From positions 4,063 through 68,062 of the forward strand of contig JASLJE010000047.1 of the NCBI GenBank assembly GCA_030152565.1: a stretch of DNA of 64,000 nt, written 5' to 3'. The position numbers and the translations under genes are program-made. The DNA is from Peptoniphilaceae bacterium. GTDB taxonomy: Bacteria; Bacillota; Clostridia; Tissierellales; Peptoniphilaceae. The notes beneath the pieces are model-generated. The model was not told where the DNA came from. It was given only the letters and a program-made list of their open reading frames with translations, and searched no databases. Below, piece by piece: positions 61,678-64,000 of the stretch (position 1 is the first letter of the stretch; every line of letters starts with the position of its first letter).

Positions 61678-63369
61678 ATGGATTATATGAAAAGATATGA
61701 AGAATGGTTGAACAATCCATTTTTTGATGAAGAAACAAGGGAAGAATTAAGACAAATAAAAGATGACAAGGATGAAATTCAAGATAGGTTCTACCAAGAC
61801 TTAAAGTTTGGTACAGCAGGACTTAGGGGAATTATAGGGGCAGGAACCAATAGGATGAATGTTTACACTGTAGCCCTAGCTACCCAAGGCCTGGCAGATA
61901 CCATCAAGGAATACGGCCAAGAAGCTATGGACAGGGGAGTTGCCATAGCCCATGACGTAAGACACATGTCCAGGGAATTTTCCCAAATCACAGCATCAGT
62001 ACTAGCTGCCAATGGAATTAAGGTTTACATCCATAGGGAAATTCAACCTACTCCAGTTTTATCCTATACAATTAGAAAGTTAAATACCATATCAGGAGTT
62101 ATGGTTACAGCCAGTCATAACCCACAAGCCTACAATGGTTACAAGGCTTATTGGGAAGAAGGATCTCAAATTTTAGACGACGTTGCTGATAAAATCCTAG
62201 GCCACATATCCCAAACAGATTACAGTCAAATAAAGGATATGGACTTCCAGGAAGCTCTTGACAAGAAGATGGTTGAATATGTAGACCAAGAAGTTGTTGA
62301 AGACTATGTTAAGGATGTTTTAAGCCTTACTATAAATGATGAAAATATAGACAAGGATATATCTATAGTATATTCACCATTAAATGGTACAGGTAATAAG
62401 CTTGTTAGAAGGATCCTAGACGAGAGAGGATTTAAGAATGTCCATGTTGTTAAGGAACAAGAAAATCCAGACCCAGACTTTACTACAGTAGGTTATCCAA
62501 ACCCTGAAGATCCTAAGGCATTTAAATACTCTATTGAATTAGGTGAAAAAGTGGATGCGGATTTATTATTGGCTACAGACCCAGATGCAGATAGGACAGC
62601 CTTGGAAGTTAGGGATAGAAATGGCGAATATGTCTTCTTGACAGGTAATAAGATAGGTATACTTTTAGTTAACTATATCTTAGAACAATTAGATGAAAGA
62701 AATGAAATGCCTAAGAATCCAGTAATAGTTAAGTCTATAGTAACTGGTAAATTATCCAACCTAATAGCTAAGAAATATGGGGCAGAATGCTATGACGTAT
62801 TGACAGGCTTTAAGAACATCTATGCTCCTGCCAATGAATGGGATAAGACAGGTGAAAAATCCTTTGTATTTGGCTATGAAGAAAGTATTGGTTTTAGCTA
62901 TGGTGATTTCGTAAGAGACAAGGATGCTGTTTCATCAGCTATGATGATAGTAGAAATGGCTTCTTACTATAAGAAACAAGGTAAGAACCTACTAGAAGTT
63001 TTAGATGAAATCTATAAGGAATATGGTTATATGGGAGAAAAATTAGTTTCCATAGTACTAGAAGGCTTGGATGGTCAGGCCCTTATAGGAAGAATCATGG
63101 AAGACTATAGAAATAACCCTCTTAAGGAAATAGGGGATATTAAGTTGGTAGAAATTATAGACTATCAAAATGATGATACTGGTCTACCTGTATCCAATGT
63201 TTTAGAATATAGGTATGATGATGGTTCTTGGTTCTCAGTAAGACCTTCAGGAACTGAGCCTAAGATTAAATTATATATTTACTCTATGGCTGATAGTTTT
63301 GAAAAGAGTCAAGAAAAAATCAATTTAATATATGATAAGGCTGAAGAAAAAATTAAAAAAGTAAAATAA
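61678..63369 (+). CDS. pgm: phosphoglucomutase/phosphomannomutase (alpha-D-phosphohexomutase)
   Basis: Interconverts glucose-1-phosphate and glucose-6-phosphate, linking glycogen to glycolysis. The N-terminal FGTAGLRGIIGAGTNRMN, the phosphoserine loop VTASHNPQAYNGYK, the metal loop ATDPDADRTALE, the sugar loop FGYEESIGFSYG and the phosphate loop RPSGTEPKIKLY are complete. Length (563 aa) is that of the long PgcA-type enzymes. Last gene before a strong terminator. Confidence 0.95.
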   Translation: MDYMKRYEEWLNNPFFDEETREELRQIKDDKDEIQDRFYQDLKFGTAGLRGIIGAGTNRMNVYTVALATQGLADTIKEYGQEAMDRGVAIAHDVRHMSREFSQITASVLAANGIKVYIHREIQPTPVLSYTIRKLNTISGVMVTASHNPQAYNGYKAYWEEGSQILDDVADKILGHISQTDYSQIKDMDFQEALDKKMVEYVDQEVVEDYVKDVLSLTINDENIDKDISIVYSPLNGTGNKLVRRILDERGFKNVHVVKEQENPDPDFTTVGYPNPEDPKAFKYSIELGEKVDADLLLATDPDADRTALEVRDRNGEYVFLTGNKIGILLVNYILEQLDERNEMPKNPVIVKSIVTGKLSNLIAKKYGAECYDVLTGFKNIYAPANEWDKTGEKSFVFGYEESIGFSYGDFVRDKDAVSSAMMIVEMASYYKKQGKNLLEVLDEIYKEYGYMGEKLVSIVLEGLDGQALIGRIMEDYRNNPLKEIGDIKLVEIIDYQNDDTGLPVSNVLEYRYDDGSWFSVRPSGTEPKIKLYIYSMADSFEKSQEKINLIYDKAEEKIKKVK

Positions 63370-63375
63370 GAAGAT

Positions 63376-63397
63376 AGGCCCCCTAGGGGGCCTTTTT
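63376..63397 (+). terminator. terminator of the glycogen operon
   Basis: Perfect eight-bp GC-rich stem AGGCCCCC / GGGGGCCT with a TA centre, followed by Ts. Confidence 0.93.
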
Positions 63398-63409
63398 ATA
63401 GGAGATGTT

Positions 63410-64000
63410 ATGGAATATTATGGAACGTTGGGACCGGCTTGTTCAGACCTTGCTAGTCTGGATAAAATGATAAAAGCTGGAATGACAGGTATTAGAATTA
63501 ACCTATCCCATGGGGATTTGGATGAAAAGATAGACTGGATAGAAAACTATTACAGGGCCTGTGATTTAAATGATTTGGACTATCAAATTATTGTTGATGT
63601 TCAAGGACCTGAGCTTAGACTGGGAGTTTTTGATGATATAGACTTAAAAGAAGGAGAACTTATAGCCTATGTGGGAAAGGATTCTCTAGAAGATAGGGCC
63701 ATCAAGGGACCAGGGGAAATAATAGATCATGGTCAGGTGGGAGACCTACTAATAGTAGATGATGGCAAGGTGAATCTAAGAGTTGAAGAGCTTGATGAAA
63801 ACAGGCTTATAGTTAGGTCCTTAACTGATGCCAAGGTGAAAAAATCCAAGAGTATAACCATAAAAAACAAGGATATAAAGCTTCCAATCCTAACAGAAAG
63901 AGACTTGAAAAACTTGAAATTTGCCCAGTCAATACATATAAAAAACCTGATGCAACCCTTTGTTAGAAGTGGAGAAGAATTAAGGGAACTTAAGAAAACC
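63410..64000 (+). CDS. pyk: pyruvate kinase family protein (5' part, cut by window edge)
   Basis: 197 codons are visible and the frame runs off the end. YGTLGPACSDL, MIKAGMTGIRINLSHGD (R and N of the active site), VDVQGPELRLG, LIVDDGKVNL and LTERDLKNLKFA follow the order of pyruvate kinase domains A and B. The sequence is divergent: it lacks the usual basic TKI segment before TLGP, and the expected FVALSFVR-type strand reads IHIKNLMQPFVRS. It begins 12 bases after a terminator with GGAG upstream and no visible promoter, so expression by read-through is possible. Confidence 0.82.
   Translation, partial: MEYYGTLGPACSDLASLDKMIKAGMTGIRINLSHGDLDEKIDWIENYYRACDLNDLDYQIIVDVQGPELRLGVFDDIDLKEGELIAYVGKDSLEDRAIKGPGEIIDHGQVGDLLIVDDGKVNLRVEELDENRLIVRSLTDAKVKKSKSITIKNKDIKLPILTERDLKNLKFAQSIHIKNLMQPFVRSGEELRELKKT

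Noticed and set aside
1..64000. CRISPR arrays, tRNA or rRNA genes, insertion sequences, prophage, replication origin
   Set aside because: No spaced direct repeats, cloverleaf sequences, transposase or integrase genes, or DnaA-box clusters were recognised on reading through the window.

Overview
The window is a continuous, gene-dense stretch of AT-rich bacterial chromosome. It carries TTG/GTG starts, strong AGGAGG-type ribosome binding sites, an L21 leader, an L27 with a cleavable N-terminal extension plus its protease, GlgCD-type glycogen synthesis, and an oxygen-sensitive [FeFe] hydrogenase. Together these point to an anaerobic, low-GC Bacillota (Firmicutes). Gene order and content fit the Tissierellales/Peptoniphilaceae area, but the genus cannot be fixed from sequence alone. 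No phage, insertion sequence, tRNA, rRNA or CRISPR array was seen.

Layout. 0-7.5 kb: cell-shape cluster radC-mreBCD-mrdA and a shortened RNase G. 7.5-15 kb: ribosome and RNA genes (rplU-prp-rpmA-obgE-yhbY-nadD-yqeK-rsfS), comEA, secG, rnr and smpB. 15.3-22.6 kb: histidine degradation, with hutI and a flavin reductase on the minus strand diverging from hutU-hutH-ftcD-fchA, feeding one-carbon units to tetrahydrofolate. 22.6-29.7 kb: accessory genes (sirtuin, GNAT, 2-hydroxyacid dehydrogenase, CorA, a repeat-bearing lipoprotein, an MBOAT/DHHW surface-acylation cassette). 29.7-35 kb: nadE diverging from a copper operon (copA with fused copZ, csoR) under a clear CsoR operator. 35-45 kb: HAD phosphatase, trmL, trxB, mgsA, the lower-glycolysis operon gap-pgk-tpiA-gpmI-eno, guaB and a DMT transporter. 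45.8-50.4 kb: a MoxR ATPase/VWA pair diverging from a 2Fe-2S protein and an [FeFe] hydrogenase. 50.4-64 kb: pyrophosphatase-glgB-glgC-glgD-glgA-(phosphorylase homologue)-pulA-pgm, then the start of a pyruvate kinase cut by the window edge.

How parts connect. The pyrophosphatase begins the glycogen operon and would remove the PPi made by GlgC. Phosphoglucomutase links glycogen to glycolysis, whose lower half and pyruvate kinase are also here. The hydrogenase could dispose of electrons from this fermentation.

Most notable observations. (1) The glycogen phosphorylase homologue is a full-length intact ORF, but the PLP lysine and phosphate-site residues are all replaced, so it is probably a pseudoenzyme. 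(2) The two-domain NAD synthetase has no cysteine anywhere in its glutaminase domain. (3) copA reads in frame into copZ, and copZ keeps its own ribosome binding site and start. (4) comEA appears to start at ATC. (5) RNase G ends right after its second catalytic aspartate region. Catalytic interpretations are inferred from remembered family motifs, not from computed alignments.
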